NCBI RefSeq assembly: GCF_014646875.1
Contig: NZ_BMOC01000001.1
Location: 124,001-188,000, forward strand
DNA length: 64,000 nucleotides
Direction: 5' to 3'
Source: Halobellus salinus
GTDB taxonomy: Archaea > Halobacteriota > Halobacteria > Halobacteriales > Haloferacaceae
Part shown: positions 17,643 to 26,847 of the stretch, piece after piece
Layout: each line of letters begins with the position of its first letter
How positions within the stretch are numbered: the stretch's first letter is position 1
Notes under the pieces: generated by a model
Databases searched by the model: none
Seen by the model: the letters and a program-made list of their open reading frames with translations, nothing else
Told to the model about the DNA's origin: nothing
Position numbers and translations under genes: made by a program

Positions 17643-17819
17643 ACGTTCCGATTCCGGGTGTGGGGCAATAACCTTTGCGAGACGGTCGATGGGGTCGTTT
17701 CGTTGGGACCGAGAGCGCTGGAAGCAGTGAACGTAGCCCGGGATCAAGCCCCGAGGCAGTCGCCTTGGCCGCCTGTACACACAGCAGGGCGGCGCACCGT
17801 GGTGGAGAAGCGAACGTTC

Positions 17820-17899
17820 ATACTGTCGGCTATAGTCGCGTGACGTATTTCGACACCCCGGGGTGTCGAAAATCTTCACGTAGTTATAGCCGACAGTAT
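17820..17899. repeat. 80-bp near-perfect palindrome
   Basis: The sequence folds exactly about 17859/17860: 33 of 40 positions pair. The outer arm ATACTGTCGGCTATA and the inner arm TTCGACACCCC are perfect, with a mismatch-rich stretch between. Its last base is the last base of the thioredoxin stop codon. There is no coding content. It looks like a tiny inverted-repeat element (two transposon ends joined head to head) or a strong hairpin terminator. Confidence 0.75.
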
Positions 17900-18177
17900 C
17901 AGGCGCCCGCAGGCCGGGCGGCCTGCTCGAGGGCGGACTCGATGTCCTCCCGCTGGGTGAAGCCGACGAACCGGTCGACGATGTCGCTGTCACGCTCGAC
18001 CACGACTGTCGGCAGCGACCGGACCTGGTACTGGTTCGCGACGTCCTGTTCGTCGTCGACATCGATCTTGACGAACTCGACATCGCCGTACTCGTCGGCC
18101 AACTCCTCTAAGATGGGGTCTTGCTTCTTACACGGGCCGCACCAGTCGGCGTGAAAATCCAGTAGTCGGACAGTCAT
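17899..18177 (-). CDS. Thioredoxin
   Basis: This 92-residue protein has the redox motif [11 protein letters not shown] near residue 12 and the cis-proline segment RSLPTVVV. It is a short thioredoxin lacking the first strand-helix unit of the 105-residue form. It reduces protein disulfides in the cytoplasm. Its stop codon touches the 80-bp palindrome, which would form a hairpin at the transcript end. Confidence 0.92.
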   Translation of the reverse strand: MTVRLLDFHADWCGPCKKQDPILEELADEYGDVEFVKIDVDDEQDVANQYQVRSLPTVVVERDSDIVDRFVGFTQREDIESALEQAARPAGA

Positions 18178-18287
18178 CGTGTGCGGTGCTCCGTTGCTCC
18201 GGCCGTTGTATAAGCGTTTCCACCACCCCAGCTGCGGCCGGGGGCGGGACCAGGCAAGGCACCCGTGTTCGACGGCGACAACCCGTC

Positions 18288-19049
18288 TTAACCGTCTGGT
18301 AGCGCTTCCTCTGCGGCCGCGACGGTCTCCTCGTCGTGGCTCAGTCGGCTGACAGTTTCGAGCGCGTCTCTGACGTCCGCGACGGCGTCGGCGCCGAGTG
18401 CGTCGTCGTCGAACCGGTCGAGCAGATCGATGTAGCCCCGTGTCGGCATCGGCTGGAGGCTCAACTCCGTCCATCCCTCGTCGTCGGACTCTGCCGCCGA
18501 TTCGACGGTCTCCTGGAGGTTGTCGGCGACGAGGCCCGCAACCGACGACGGGTCAACGTCGACTCGGTCGGGTGCGGCGGCGACGGCGTACGCGAGCGCG
18601 AAGATCGTTCTCGGTTCCAGCGTCCCCGCCGCGAAGCGGTCGGCGAGGTCGTCCACCACCGGATCAAGCGCCGCAGGGTTCGACCTCGCGACGTGGAGGA
18701 GGACCTCCCCGCGGGAGAGATCGTGCATAAACGACTGGGAGGCGTCCCCGAGCGTCGTACCGGTCCACTCCGACGCCGGGCGCTCGGAGAGGCCCGCGAA
18801 CACCGCCGGAACCGCGGGTTCGACCGAACCGGGGCGGGCCCGGACGAGCGACCCCAGCGCGTGGAGCGCGTCCGTCACAGCCTCCGGGTCGTCGGCGTCG
18901 AGCAGGTCGATCAGGTCCTCGACGTTGTCGTCGTCCAGCGCCGACGGGTCGCCGTCGGCTCGGTCGTCGAGTTCTGCGGCGCGTTCGGCCGGCGTCGGCC
19001 CCGCGACCGCCCGCCGGGCACGGTCGAACAGCGAGTCGTCGTCGCTCAT
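18288..19049 (-). CDS. HEAT-repeat-like helical protein
   Basis: This 253-residue acidic protein consists of repeated helix pairs (for example DLIDLLDADDPEAVTDALHALGSLV-type units cut short here, and later LLDRFDDDALGADAVADVRD), the appearance of HEAT/ARM-like solenoids that act as protein-binding scaffolds. I do not recognise a specific family. The start at MSDDDSLFDR was chosen over one ten codons upstream. It diverges from the Sec61-beta gene over 85 bases. Confidence 0.65.
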   Translation of the reverse strand: MSDDDSLFDRARRAVAGPTPAERAAELDDRADGDPSALDDDNVEDLIDLLDADDPEAVTDALHALGSLVRARPGSVEPAVPAVFAGLSERPASEWTGTTLGDASQSFMHDLSRGEVLLHVARSNPAALDPVVDDLADRFAAGTLEPRTIFALAYAVAAAPDRVDVDPSSVAGLVADNLQETVESAAESDDEGWTELSLQPMPTRGYIDLLDRFDDDALGADAVADVRDALETVSRLSHDEETVAAAEEALPDG

Positions 19050-19134
19050 ACGCGGCCGTTTTTCCGGACGGAAGATCAAACCTGGGGACGGGTCGATCCG
19101 AAACGTTTAGACGGCAGACCGCCGACCAGCCTGT

Positions 19135-19299
19135 ATGAGCAGCGGCCAGAACTCCGGCGGGCTGATGTCCAGTGCGGGACTCGTCCGCTACTTCGACGCC
19201 GAGGACCGCAACGCCATCCGGATCGATCCGAAGACCATCGTCGCGTTCGGGCTCCTCTTCGGTGTCGGCGTCATCGTGCTCAACGCCGTCGCGATCTGA
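19135..19299 (+). CDS. secG: Preprotein translocase subunit Sec61-beta
   Basis: This 54-residue protein starts [20 protein letters not shown] and has the family block [16 protein letters not shown] before one C-terminal membrane segment. It is the tail-anchored beta subunit of the SecYEG channel. The other Sec genes are elsewhere. It is 55 bases upstream of pdxT in the same direction. Confidence 0.95.
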   Translation: MSSGQNSGGLMSSAGLVRYFDAEDRNAIRIDPKTIVAFGLLFGVGVIVLNAVAI

Positions 19300-19354
19300 G
19301 GCGGGAAGGCCCCGGAACGGACGCTTTTTGTCGCCGCAATCCCTCCAGTCAGGT

Positions 19355-19951
19355 ATGTTACGAGCAGGTGTCGTCGCCGTCCAGGGCGATGTCTCCGAGC
19401 ACGCCGCGGCGATCCGGCGGGCGGGGGCAGCCCACGGCAAGGACGTCGACGTCGTCGAGATCAGGCAGTCAGGGACGGTGCCGGAGTGTGACGTGTTGCT
19501 GTTGCCGGGCGGGGAATCGACCGCGATCTCGCGGCTCCTCTCCCGGGAGGGGATCGACGTCGAGATCCGCGACCACGTTGCCGCGGGGAACCCCGTGCTC
19601 GCGACGTGTGCGGGGCTGATCGTCGCCGCCAGCGACGCCAACGACGACCGGGTCGACACCCTCGATCTGGTCGACGCCACGGTCGATCGCAACGCGTTCG
19701 GCCGCCAGGTCGACAGCTTCGAGGCGCCGCTGCCGGTCGCCGGCTTCGACGAGCCGTTTCCGGCGGTGTTCATTCGCGCACCCGTTATCGACGAGGTCGG
19801 CGACGGGGTTGAGATGCTGGCGACGTGGGAGGGCGACCCGGTTGCGATCCGCGACGGACCGGTGATCGGCACCGCGTTCCACCCCGAACTCACCGCCGAC
19901 AGCCGGATTCACGACCTCGCGTTCTTTGAGGACGTCGCTGTCGAGGCGTAG
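19355..19951 (+). CDS. pdxT: Pyridoxal 5'-phosphate synthase glutaminase subunit PdxT
   Basis: This 198-residue class-I amidotransferase has VVAVQGDVSEH, PGGESTAISRL, the nucleophile segment ATCAGLIV and the GTAFHPEL His/Glu pair. PdxT makes ammonia from glutamine for PdxS during vitamin B6 synthesis; pdxS is not in the window. Length is normal for the family. The start at MLRAGVVAVQ is fixed by homology to the N-terminal strand. Confidence 0.94.
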   Translation: MLRAGVVAVQGDVSEHAAAIRRAGAAHGKDVDVVEIRQSGTVPECDVLLLPGGESTAISRLLSREGIDVEIRDHVAAGNPVLATCAGLIVAASDANDDRVDTLDLVDATVDRNAFGRQVDSFEAPLPVAGFDEPFPAVFIRAPVIDEVGDGVEMLATWEGDPVAIRDGPVIGTAFHPELTADSRIHDLAFFEDVAVEA

Positions 19952-20060
19952 TGCGGAGGGGAGTGTCGGGGCTACTTATCCAGGTATGGGATCGTCGGGG
20001 ACAGAACAGCGAAGACCTCGGAAGCCCCCGCGGTCTCGACTCGATGGGCTCGCTGTCGTC

Positions 20061-20255
20061 CGAAAGACGCTCGCGTCTTTCGTGATCACGAGAGAGCGCT
20101 CTCTCGAACGACGCGCTTCGTCGCTCACTGCGTCACCGGCGGCGAGCCGCCGGTTTCCAGCGAGACCTCCGGTCTCGCCCGGTTCGCTCCCCAGTGCTTG
20201 CATCGCCCGCCTTCGCCGAGACCGCAGCCCCTTCCAGTCCCGCCCGATGGCGGGT
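20061..20255. repeat. Run of consecutive hairpins in the pdxT-M20 intergenic region
   Basis: Within the 381-base gap, perfect or near-perfect hairpins follow one another: 20061-20082 (CGAAAGACGC arms), 20089-20106 (CGAGAGAGCGCTCTCTCG), 20108-20123 (CGACG arms), 20135-20154 (ACCGGCGGC arms), 20160-20178 (GCGAGACC arms) and CCCGATGGCGGG near 20242. No gene is visible. The function is unknown; structure in the RNA or protein binding to DNA are both possible. Confidence 0.65.
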
Positions 20256-20332
20256 GGCCGGCAGCTATCGCGTAACCAGACACGGCTGGCCACTCCGGAG
20301 GTTTTTGTACCAAGCCGACCCCACGCGGTAGT

Positions 20333-21445
20333 GTGAGTCGCAACACGGCGGCGGTGGCGGAACTGACCCGGCGGCTGGTCTCGATCCCGAGCCACGACGA
20401 CGAGCGGGCGGCGGGCGACGAGATCGAGGCGTGGCTGCGCGCGGAGACCGACGCCGCGGTGCGTCGCGACGACCACGGCAACGTGATCGCCCGCCGAGGG
20501 GAGGGCGAGGCGTCGCTCGCACTCGTCGGCCATCACGACGTTGTCGACCCCCACTCCTCGCAGGTGACGGCCGGGACACCCGACGGTTCCGACCCGGCGT
20601 ACGTGGTCGAAGAGCGTGACGGTCGGCTCTACGGCCGCGGCGCCGCGGACATGAAGGGATCACTCGCGGCCGCAATGTGTGCGTTCCGCGACGCCGACCC
20701 GGGCGCCGAACTCGTGTTTGCGTCGTTCGTCGGGGAAGAGCAGGGCGGCGTCGGCGCGCGCGCCGCCATCGACGACGGGTTCGCGCCGGACTACGCCGTC
20801 GTGGGCGAGGGGACCACGGGCTACTCCGCCCCAGACGCGACCGACGTTGCGGTCGCCCACCGCGGACGGCGGGGGTCGACCCTGACCGCCAGCGGCAGGG
20901 CGGCCCACGCCAGCGAACCCGACGCCGGGGTGAACGCGGTCTACCGCGCCTGTGACGCGGTCGACGTCGTTCGCGACCTCCCCACGCCGGGGACCACGGT
21001 CCTCGGTCACCGGATGCAAGGAAGCGTCGCCGTCACCGGGATCGAGGGCGGATCCGGGTGGAACGTGGTTCCGGAGGCGTGCAGCGTCACGGTCGACGAG
21101 CGGACTATCCCCGGCGGGCGGGTCCCGCTCGAACGCGCCGAGAACGTTGAGGGCGTCGAGTGGGTCGTCGACCAGGATCTGCCGCCGATGGCGTGCGGCG
21201 ACGCAGGGTTCGCGGATGCCGCGCTCGCCGCCGCCGACGCGGCGCAGTCGGCGACTCCCGAGCACGTCGTCAAGCCACACGCCACCGACGCCGGGTGGCT
21301 TTCGGACGCCGGGACGACCTGCGTCATCGCCGGCGCGTCAGAGCCGGGAGAGGCACACACCGCCGACGAAAGCGTCTCGATCGACGTGGTGGAGCGGTGT
21401 CGGCGGCTCTATCAGGACCTCGCCGAACGGTGGCCGGTGGAGTAG
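20333..21445 (+). CDS. M20 family metallopeptidase (ArgE/DapE-like, possibly LysK)
   Basis: This 370-residue protein starts at a GTG and has the M20 metal motifs GHHDVVDPH (about residues 64-72), GRGAADMKGS and FVGEEQGGVGA with the catalytic Glu, plus the dimerisation domain motif GRAAHASEP. It should remove an acyl or carrier group from an amino acid; candidates are the LysW-lysine, acetylornithine or succinyl-diaminopimelate hydrolases. Context does not decide the substrate. Confidence 0.82.
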   Translation: MSRNTAAVAELTRRLVSIPSHDDERAAGDEIEAWLRAETDAAVRRDDHGNVIARRGEGEASLALVGHHDVVDPHSSQVTAGTPDGSDPAYVVEERDGRLYGRGAADMKGSLAAAMCAFRDADPGAELVFASFVGEEQGGVGARAAIDDGFAPDYAVVGEGTTGYSAPDATDVAVAHRGRRGSTLTASGRAAHASEPDAGVNAVYRACDAVDVVRDLPTPGTTVLGHRMQGSVAVTGIEGGSGWNVVPEACSVTVDERTIPGGRVPLERAENVEGVEWVVDQDLPPMACGDAGFADAALAAADAAQSATPEHVVKPHATDAGWLSDAGTTCVIAGASEPGEAHTADESVSIDVVERCRRLYQDLAERWPVE

Positions 21446-21534
21446 CTGGGAGTCGGGAGCCCACGCCGGAGCCTCCGCGTCGGCGCCGCGTACAGCCGCC
21501 GGGTTGATTGCCACACGCCGCCTTGCGTCCGACG

Positions 21535-23079
21535 ATGGCGACAGACGCATCCGAAACCGAGGCTGCCGAGTCGGCGCCGGACGCCTACCGGACGCTCCTC
21601 AAGGAGTACAGACGCGTAGCAAACCTCCGAGCGGCGAGCGGCGTGCTCTCGTGGGACCAGCAGGTCATGATGCCTGAGGGTGGAACCCCCGCCCGTTCCC
21701 AGCAGCTCTCGACGCTGTCGGGGCTCTCGCACGAACTCCTCACCGACGATGGCGTGGGGAAGGCACTAGCCGAGCTCGACAGCGCAGAGCTGACCCCCGA
21801 GCAGTCGGCGTCGGTCAGGGAGATCCGCCGGAGGCACGACCGCGCGGCCGCGGTGCCCAACGCGCTGATCGAGGAGATGTCGACCGCGTCTTCGGAGGCG
21901 TTGCCCGCGTGGGAGCGGGCGAAAGCCGACGACGACTTCGAGTCGTTCGCGCCGCACCTGGAGACCCACGTCGAGCTCAGCCGTGAGTACGCCGAGCACA
22001 TCGACCCTGGCCGCGACCCCTACGCGGTCCTCTTCGAGGAGTTCGAGCCGTGTCTCTCCTTGGAGCGCGCGGAGTCGATCCTCGCGACGCTCAAGAACGC
22101 GCTGGTGCCGATGATCGAGGAGATCAGGCACTCCGAGGTCGACCTCGCGACCGACGCGTTCACGTCGCTGGGTGAGTACCCCGCCGATGGACAGGAGGAA
22201 CTGTGCCGGGAGGTGCTCTCGGCGCTTGGGTACCCCTGGGAGCGCGGCCGGCTCGACACTGCGCCGCATCCGTTCTCGTCGGGGACGACGTTCGACGCCC
22301 GGGTGACCACCCGGTTCGACGAGTCGGATCCGCTGGGGTCGCTGCTGTCGACCGTCCACGAGTTCGGCCACGCGACCTACACCCTGGGGCTTCCGGACGA
22401 CCACTACGGGACCCCCCTGGGCGAGGACCGTGACCTTTCGGTCCACGAGTCCCAATCGCGGCTGTGGGAGAACCACGTCGGGCGGTCGCGGGCGTTCTGG
22501 GAGGGGTTTCTCCCCACGGTCGCCGAACAGTTCCCGCAGGCCGCCGACGTGACGCCGCGGGAGGCGTACGAGGCCGCAAACCAGGTGTACGAGAACAACC
22601 TGATTCGGGTCGAGGCCGACGAACTCACCTACCACCTCCACGTCGTGATCCGCTACGAGATCGAGCGCGACCTGATCCGCGGCGACCTCGACGTGACAGA
22701 GGTGCCGGAAGTGTGGAACGACAAGTACGAGGAGTATCTCGGAATCCGCCCCGACACTGATTCGGAAGGCTGTCTCCAGGACATCCACTGGGCCCACGGC
22801 AACTTCGGGTACTTCCCCACCTACTCGCTGGGGTCGGCGATGGCCGCACAGCTGTACGCCGCCGCCGAAGACGACGTCGACGGCCTCGACTCGTCGGTGG
22901 CGGCCGGCGAGTTCGAACCGCTCCACGAGTGGCTCACGGAGAGCGTCCACCGCCACGGCGCCCGATACGAGACAGACGAACTCGTGACACAGGCCACCGG
23001 ATCGGGGTTCACCGCCGACGCGTTCGTCGACTACGTCACCGAGAAGTACGGCGCGCTCTACGACCTCGACGCGGTCTGA
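21535..23079 (+). CDS. Metal-dependent carboxypeptidase, M32 (Taq) family
   Basis: This 514-residue protein matches M32 carboxypeptidases in length and motifs: the HEFGHATYTLG zinc site (HExxH) near residue 280, preceded by DPLGSLLSTV and followed by HESQSRLWENHVGRS. These enzymes trim C-terminal residues from peptides in the cytoplasm. The ATG giving MATDASET was chosen; nine upstream codons are unconserved. It follows the M20 gene by 89 bases. Confidence 0.94.
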   Translation: MATDASETEAAESAPDAYRTLLKEYRRVANLRAASGVLSWDQQVMMPEGGTPARSQQLSTLSGLSHELLTDDGVGKALAELDSAELTPEQSASVREIRRRHDRAAAVPNALIEEMSTASSEALPAWERAKADDDFESFAPHLETHVELSREYAEHIDPGRDPYAVLFEEFEPCLSLERAESILATLKNALVPMIEEIRHSEVDLATDAFTSLGEYPADGQEELCREVLSALGYPWERGRLDTAPHPFSSGTTFDARVTTRFDESDPLGSLLSTVHEFGHATYTLGLPDDHYGTPLGEDRDLSVHESQSRLWENHVGRSRAFWEGFLPTVAEQFPQAADVTPREAYEAANQVYENNLIRVEADELTYHLHVVIRYEIERDLIRGDLDVTEVPEVWNDKYEEYLGIRPDTDSEGCLQDIHWAHGNFGYFPTYSLGSAMAAQLYAAAEDDVDGLDSSVAAGEFEPLHEWLTESVHRHGARYETDELVTQATGSGFTADAFVDYVTEKYGALYDLDAV

Positions 23080-23180
23080 GCGGGCGGTCCTCCCGGACGC
23101 GGCGTCAGTACGAACACCCGTTTCCGGCCGGCGGGGTTCGCCGGTACACCTAAGTGATGAGAACGCATACCACGGGTCGT

Positions 23181-23360
23181 ATGGCAGCGACACCAACTCC
23201 GGACGACGCGCTGTTCGACGAGTTCCTCGACGACCGCGGTCACGAGACCCAACCGGTACAGTGGGAGGAGTCGTATAACAAAAAGCAGTGCCCGGAGTGC
23301 GGTGCGCTTCACAACGCCGACGCCGTCGACTGCGCGGTCTGTGGGTGGCGGCCCCAGTAG
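23181..23360 (+). CDS. Small zinc-finger protein, HVO_0416-like
   Basis: This 59-residue protein has DDALFDEFLDDRGHET followed by WEESYNKKQCPECGALH and CAVCGW, a single four-cysteine zinc ribbon. It matches a conserved haloarchaeal family of tiny zinc-finger proteins of unknown function. The start at MAATPTP was chosen over ATG codons nine residues upstream. It lies 72 bases before the helicase gene. Confidence 0.85.
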   Translation: MAATPTPDDALFDEFLDDRGHETQPVQWEESYNKKQCPECGALHNADAVDCAVCGWRPQ

Positions 23361-23431
23361 GTGCGTCGGACGGCACAGGTCGCGTTCCCGAAACAGGTGA
23401 CTTATCACGGACAAGCGTGTGTAACGGTCCA

Positions 23432-25288
23432 ATGACCGACTCGGACACCACAGTAACCCGGTTGTTCGGTGGGCCGGGAAGCGGGAAGACGACTGCCCCC
23501 CTCGACCGCGTCGACGAGCTGTTGGAGCGCGAGGACGTGACGATCCGTGACATCCTGGTCGTCTCCTACACCCGCGCGGCCGCCGCCGAGGTGCGCGAGC
23601 GGCTCGCCGAGCGGCTCGGCGTCTCCCCCCGTTCGCTGAAGGGAAACGTGGCGACGATGCACGCGAAGGCGTACGAGCTGTTAGACCTCTCTCGCGGCGA
23701 TGTCGTCGGCGAGGACGACAAACAGGAGTTCTGCGAGGAGTACGGCGTCGAGTTCGAAGACGAGTACGGCGGCGCCGGCCGCCGGACCGCCCGCTCGACA
23801 ACCATCGGCAACAAGATCATCGCCACGAGCCAGTGGCTCCAGCGGACCCGCCGCGACGTCGCCGACTGGTACGACGTCCCCTTCCAGTGGAACGTCGAGG
23901 AGGTTCGTCTCCCGCCCGAGGTCGACCCCAACGCCCAAGAGGGTAACAAGTACACGCCGACGTGGCCCTCCGACGACGACCGGGTCGACGTCCCCGAGGT
24001 CATCCGAGCGTGGCGGTCGTACAAGAGCGATCACGGGCTTGTCGGCTTCGCCGACATGCTCGAACGGGTCAAACAGCGGTCGCTGGTCCCCCACGTCGAC
24101 CACCTGGTGATCGACGAGTTCCAGGACATCACGACTCTGCAGTACGACGCCTACGAAGAGTGGAAGCCGCACATGGACCGCGTGTTGATCGCCGGCGACG
24201 ACGACCAGGTGGTCTACGCGTGGCAGGGCGCGGACCCGAACCTGCTTCTCGACGCCGACCGCGACGAGGACGTCGTGCTCCCGAACTCCTACCGGCTGCC
24301 CTCGCGGGTGCTCAGCGTTGTGAACCGAGAGATTCGCCACATCGACAACCGCCAGGAGAAAGACCTCAAGCCCCGCAAGGAGGGCGGCACTGTCGAGGGG
24401 ATCGAGTCCCCGTCGATGCTCGATCTCGCCCGGAACGTGCGTTACACCATCGAGCAGGGTGACGACGACGAGACCATCATGGTGTTGTTCCGGGCGCGCT
24501 ACCAACTGTTTCAGTTCATCGACGAGTTCCTCCCGCTGGGGATGCCGTTCTCGGCGCTGACCGACCAGCGGATGTGGACCGACCGGCTGACCCAGTACGT
24601 TCGCGCCGTGGAAGCCCTCGACGCCGGGGCGGAACTCGACGGCCTCCAAGCCCGCCGGCTCGCTGATATGCTCCAAGAGTCAGCGTTCGGGACGAACGAC
24701 CGCGACGAACTCTTTGATCACATCGACGAGTTAGAGGAGGGGTCGGACGCCGACGACCTCACCGAGCTCACGGTCGACCCCGACACCATCTCGGAATTTG
24801 CGCCGTTCGCGCCCGGCACCGACTCCGCCGGGGACATGCTCCGAAAGGTCACGTCGTTCCAGCGCAACTCCGTGGAGGCGTACTTCGACGGCGAGTATCG
24901 GGGGATGGATCCCAGCCGGGTCCGGATCGGCACGATCCACTCCGCGAAGGGTCGGGAGGCCGATCACGTCTTCGTCGCCACCGACCTGACCGAGAAGGTG
25001 GTCGAGCAGATGGCGGCGTCGGTCGACGACGCAGAGGTCCCCGGTGTCGAGGAGTTCACCGCCAAGACCGACCCGGTGCCGCTCCTCACCGACAACGAGC
25101 GCCGGGTGTTCTACGTCGGGATGTCGCGGGCCAGAGAGCGGCTCGTCCTCCTCGAGAACCTGGTGAGCGGCGCGCCGACCCTTCCTGTGAGCGTGCTCCT
25201 CCACAACGAGATCCGCGACGAATCCGTCGAGGAGTTACTCGAGGCCGCCCAGGACGCCGACCCGCCGGCGCCCGAGCCGGACGCGTAA
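23432..25288 (+). CDS. UvrD/Rep-type superfamily 1 helicase
   Basis: This 618-residue protein has the SF1A motifs in order: FGGPGSGKTT (I), VIDEFQDITTLQ (II), GDDDQVVYAWQGA (III), SYRLPSRVL (IV), IGTIHSAKGREADHVFV (V) and RVFYVGMSRARERL (VI). It should be a 3'-5' DNA helicase for repair or replication restart. The 2A and 2B domains are complete. It ends 6 bases before the next gene, so the two form an operon. Confidence 0.93.
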   Translation: MTDSDTTVTRLFGGPGSGKTTAPLDRVDELLEREDVTIRDILVVSYTRAAAAEVRERLAERLGVSPRSLKGNVATMHAKAYELLDLSRGDVVGEDDKQEFCEEYGVEFEDEYGGAGRRTARSTTIGNKIIATSQWLQRTRRDVADWYDVPFQWNVEEVRLPPEVDPNAQEGNKYTPTWPSDDDRVDVPEVIRAWRSYKSDHGLVGFADMLERVKQRSLVPHVDHLVIDEFQDITTLQYDAYEEWKPHMDRVLIAGDDDQVVYAWQGADPNLLLDADRDEDVVLPNSYRLPSRVLSVVNREIRHIDNRQEKDLKPRKEGGTVEGIESPSMLDLARNVRYTIEQGDDDETIMVLFRARYQLFQFIDEFLPLGMPFSALTDQRMWTDRLTQYVRAVEALDAGAELDGLQARRLADMLQESAFGTNDRDELFDHIDELEEGSDADDLTELTVDPDTISEFAPFAPGTDSAGDMLRKVTSFQRNSVEAYFDGEYRGMDPSRVRIGTIHSAKGREADHVFVATDLTEKVVEQMAASVDDAEVPGVEEFTAKTDPVPLLTDNERRVFYVGMSRARERLVLLENLVSGAPTLPVSVLLHNEIRDESVEELLEAAQDADPPAPEPDA

Positions 25289-25294
25289 GCGGCC

Positions 25295-26512
25295 GTGGCG
25301 TCCGACCAGTCGGAGGGCTTCGACGGGACTTCGATTCCTGACCCGCCGGAGACCGAGTACGACGTGCTCGACGCCGCGATCGACGACGCGGGCGCGGTCG
25401 GCTTCGTCGCGGTCGGCGACCGGTTCGATCCCGCCCTCCGGTACCTCACCCGGTTCGAGGGCCCCGAACGGGGGTACGCGTTCGTGCGTGTCCCCGGGAA
25501 GAGCGTGCTATGCGCGCCGGTGGGGCACATCCGGGCGGCTGAAGCGCAGTTTCACGGCGCGGTCGTTGCGGCCCGCGTCGGCGACCCCGCGGGCGAGCGC
25601 GCTGCGGCGGTCCTCGACGACGAACGCGGGGCGGAACGCACGGGGTCGAACCCCGGATCGGTGCTCGTGCCGCCGACGATTCCCCACGACGCCGCGGTCT
25701 ACCTCGAACGCGGGGGCTACGACCTCCAGTCGACGACCGCGGTCGCCGAGGCACGCGTCGCCAAATCGGACGCCGAGGTCGACGCCATCGAGGCTGTCCA
25801 GCGGGCGGCGGCCGCGGCCGTCCGCGACGCCGAGCGCCTGCTCGCGACGGCCGACATCGGCGCCGACGGCGAACTTCTCCGGGAAGGGAACCCGCTGACC
25901 GTCGACCGACTCAAACGGGCGACGAACGCCGAACTCGCCCGGCGTGGTGTCACCGACGCGGGCAACACCGTTGTGAGCGCGGGCACGGGAACGGCAGCGT
26001 CGATCGGGGACACGGAGCGCGCCACACCCGACACCCCGATCCGGGCGGGCGACCCCGTCGCTGTCGCTGTTTCGCCGCGTGGGCCACACGGATACCACGG
26101 CTCTCTGGCCCGAACAGTCGTTGTCGACAGCGACGGCGGGTGGGACCGCCGCGCGTACATCGCGGCCGAATCGGCGTTGGACGCCGCGCTCGCCGAAATC
26201 GAGGCGGGCGCCGTTGCACGCGCGGTGGGCCGCGAAGCCGACGCCGAACTCGCGGCGTTCGGGTTCGATCCCGCGAGGGCGTCGGTTACGGCCGGGCAGC
26301 CGGCGCCCGGTCACGGCGTCGGACTCTCGCGGCGGGAGCGGCCGTTGCTCAACGACGACGTGGCACTGGAGGCCGGGACTGTTGTGGCCGTCGAACCGCG
26401 GGTGAAAGACCCCGAACAGGGCACCGCCCGGCTGTCCGCCCTCGTCGTTGTGACCGCAGACGGCTACGAACGGCTGGGCGACAGAGAGTGGTCGTTCGCG
26501 CCGCGGGAGTGA
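25295..26512 (+). CDS. M24 (creatinase/aminopeptidase) family protein, metal site largely lost
   Basis: This 405-residue protein has the M24 layout: an N-terminal creatinase-like domain and, from about residue 155, a pita-bread domain (EARVAKSDAEVDAIEAVQR). The usual five metal ligands are mostly missing: the two aspartates are replaced in AGDPVAVAVSPRGPHGYHG (251-269), the last glutamate is lost in ARLSALV, and only His340 (GHGVGL) and Glu367 (AVEPRV) remain. It is thus probably not a normal aminopeptidase. A GTG start lies 6 bases after the helicase gene. Confidence 0.75.
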   Translation: MASDQSEGFDGTSIPDPPETEYDVLDAAIDDAGAVGFVAVGDRFDPALRYLTRFEGPERGYAFVRVPGKSVLCAPVGHIRAAEAQFHGAVVAARVGDPAGERAAAVLDDERGAERTGSNPGSVLVPPTIPHDAAVYLERGGYDLQSTTAVAEARVAKSDAEVDAIEAVQRAAAAAVRDAERLLATADIGADGELLREGNPLTVDRLKRATNAELARRGVTDAGNTVVSAGTGTAASIGDTERATPDTPIRAGDPVAVAVSPRGPHGYHGSLARTVVVDSDGGWDRRAYIAAESALDAALAEIEAGAVARAVGREADAELAAFGFDPARASVTAGQPAPGHGVGLSRRERPLLNDDVALEAGTVVAVEPRVKDPEQGTARLSALVVVTADGYERLGDREWSFAPRE

Positions 26513-26533
26513 GGAGAGTGCGCCAGCGCCGGG

Positions 26534-26785
26534 CTACTCCGGGTCCTCCTCGTCGTCGGGCGTCACGACCGCCCGCCCGATGACCCGCTCAGCGATCTGC
26601 ATCGGGATCTCACCCGGGGTCGTGAGGTAGTGCGGGAGCGCAACCATAGCGACTGCAACCGCGGCCAGCCCGCCACCGAGGACGGCGTCGCCTTCGGTGA
26701 GTCGGGTGAGTCCGAAGATCCCAACGGGTGCGGCGAAAACGACGGTTCCTGCCAGTTGGATCGTGCCGAGGATCCCGAGTCGCAT
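26534..26785 (-). CDS. Small two-TM membrane protein (DUF7533-like)
   Basis: This 83-residue protein has two hydrophobic segments (about residues 5-26 and 36-52) and an acidic C-terminal tail ending DDEEDPE. It resembles a small conserved haloarchaeal membrane family; the DUF name is from memory and uncertain. It is convergent with the M24-like gene and is followed at its start side by nadE on the same strand. Confidence 0.7.
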   Translation of the reverse strand: MRLGILGTIQLAGTVVFAAPVGIFGLTRLTEGDAVLGGGLAAVAVAMVALPHYLTTPGEIPMQIAERVIGRAVVTPDDEEDPE

Positions 26786-26847
26786 CGGTGTCTGATCCGC
26801 GGCGGCGGGGCAAAAGCGTCGTGGTCGAGTAGGGGGGTCCGAGCCGA

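Noticed and set aside
21766-23553. Long minus-strand open frame opposite the M32 carboxypeptidase
   Set aside because: Antisense shadow of a GC-rich gene; composition is unlike real haloarchaeal proteins and it spans three genuine plus-strand genes.
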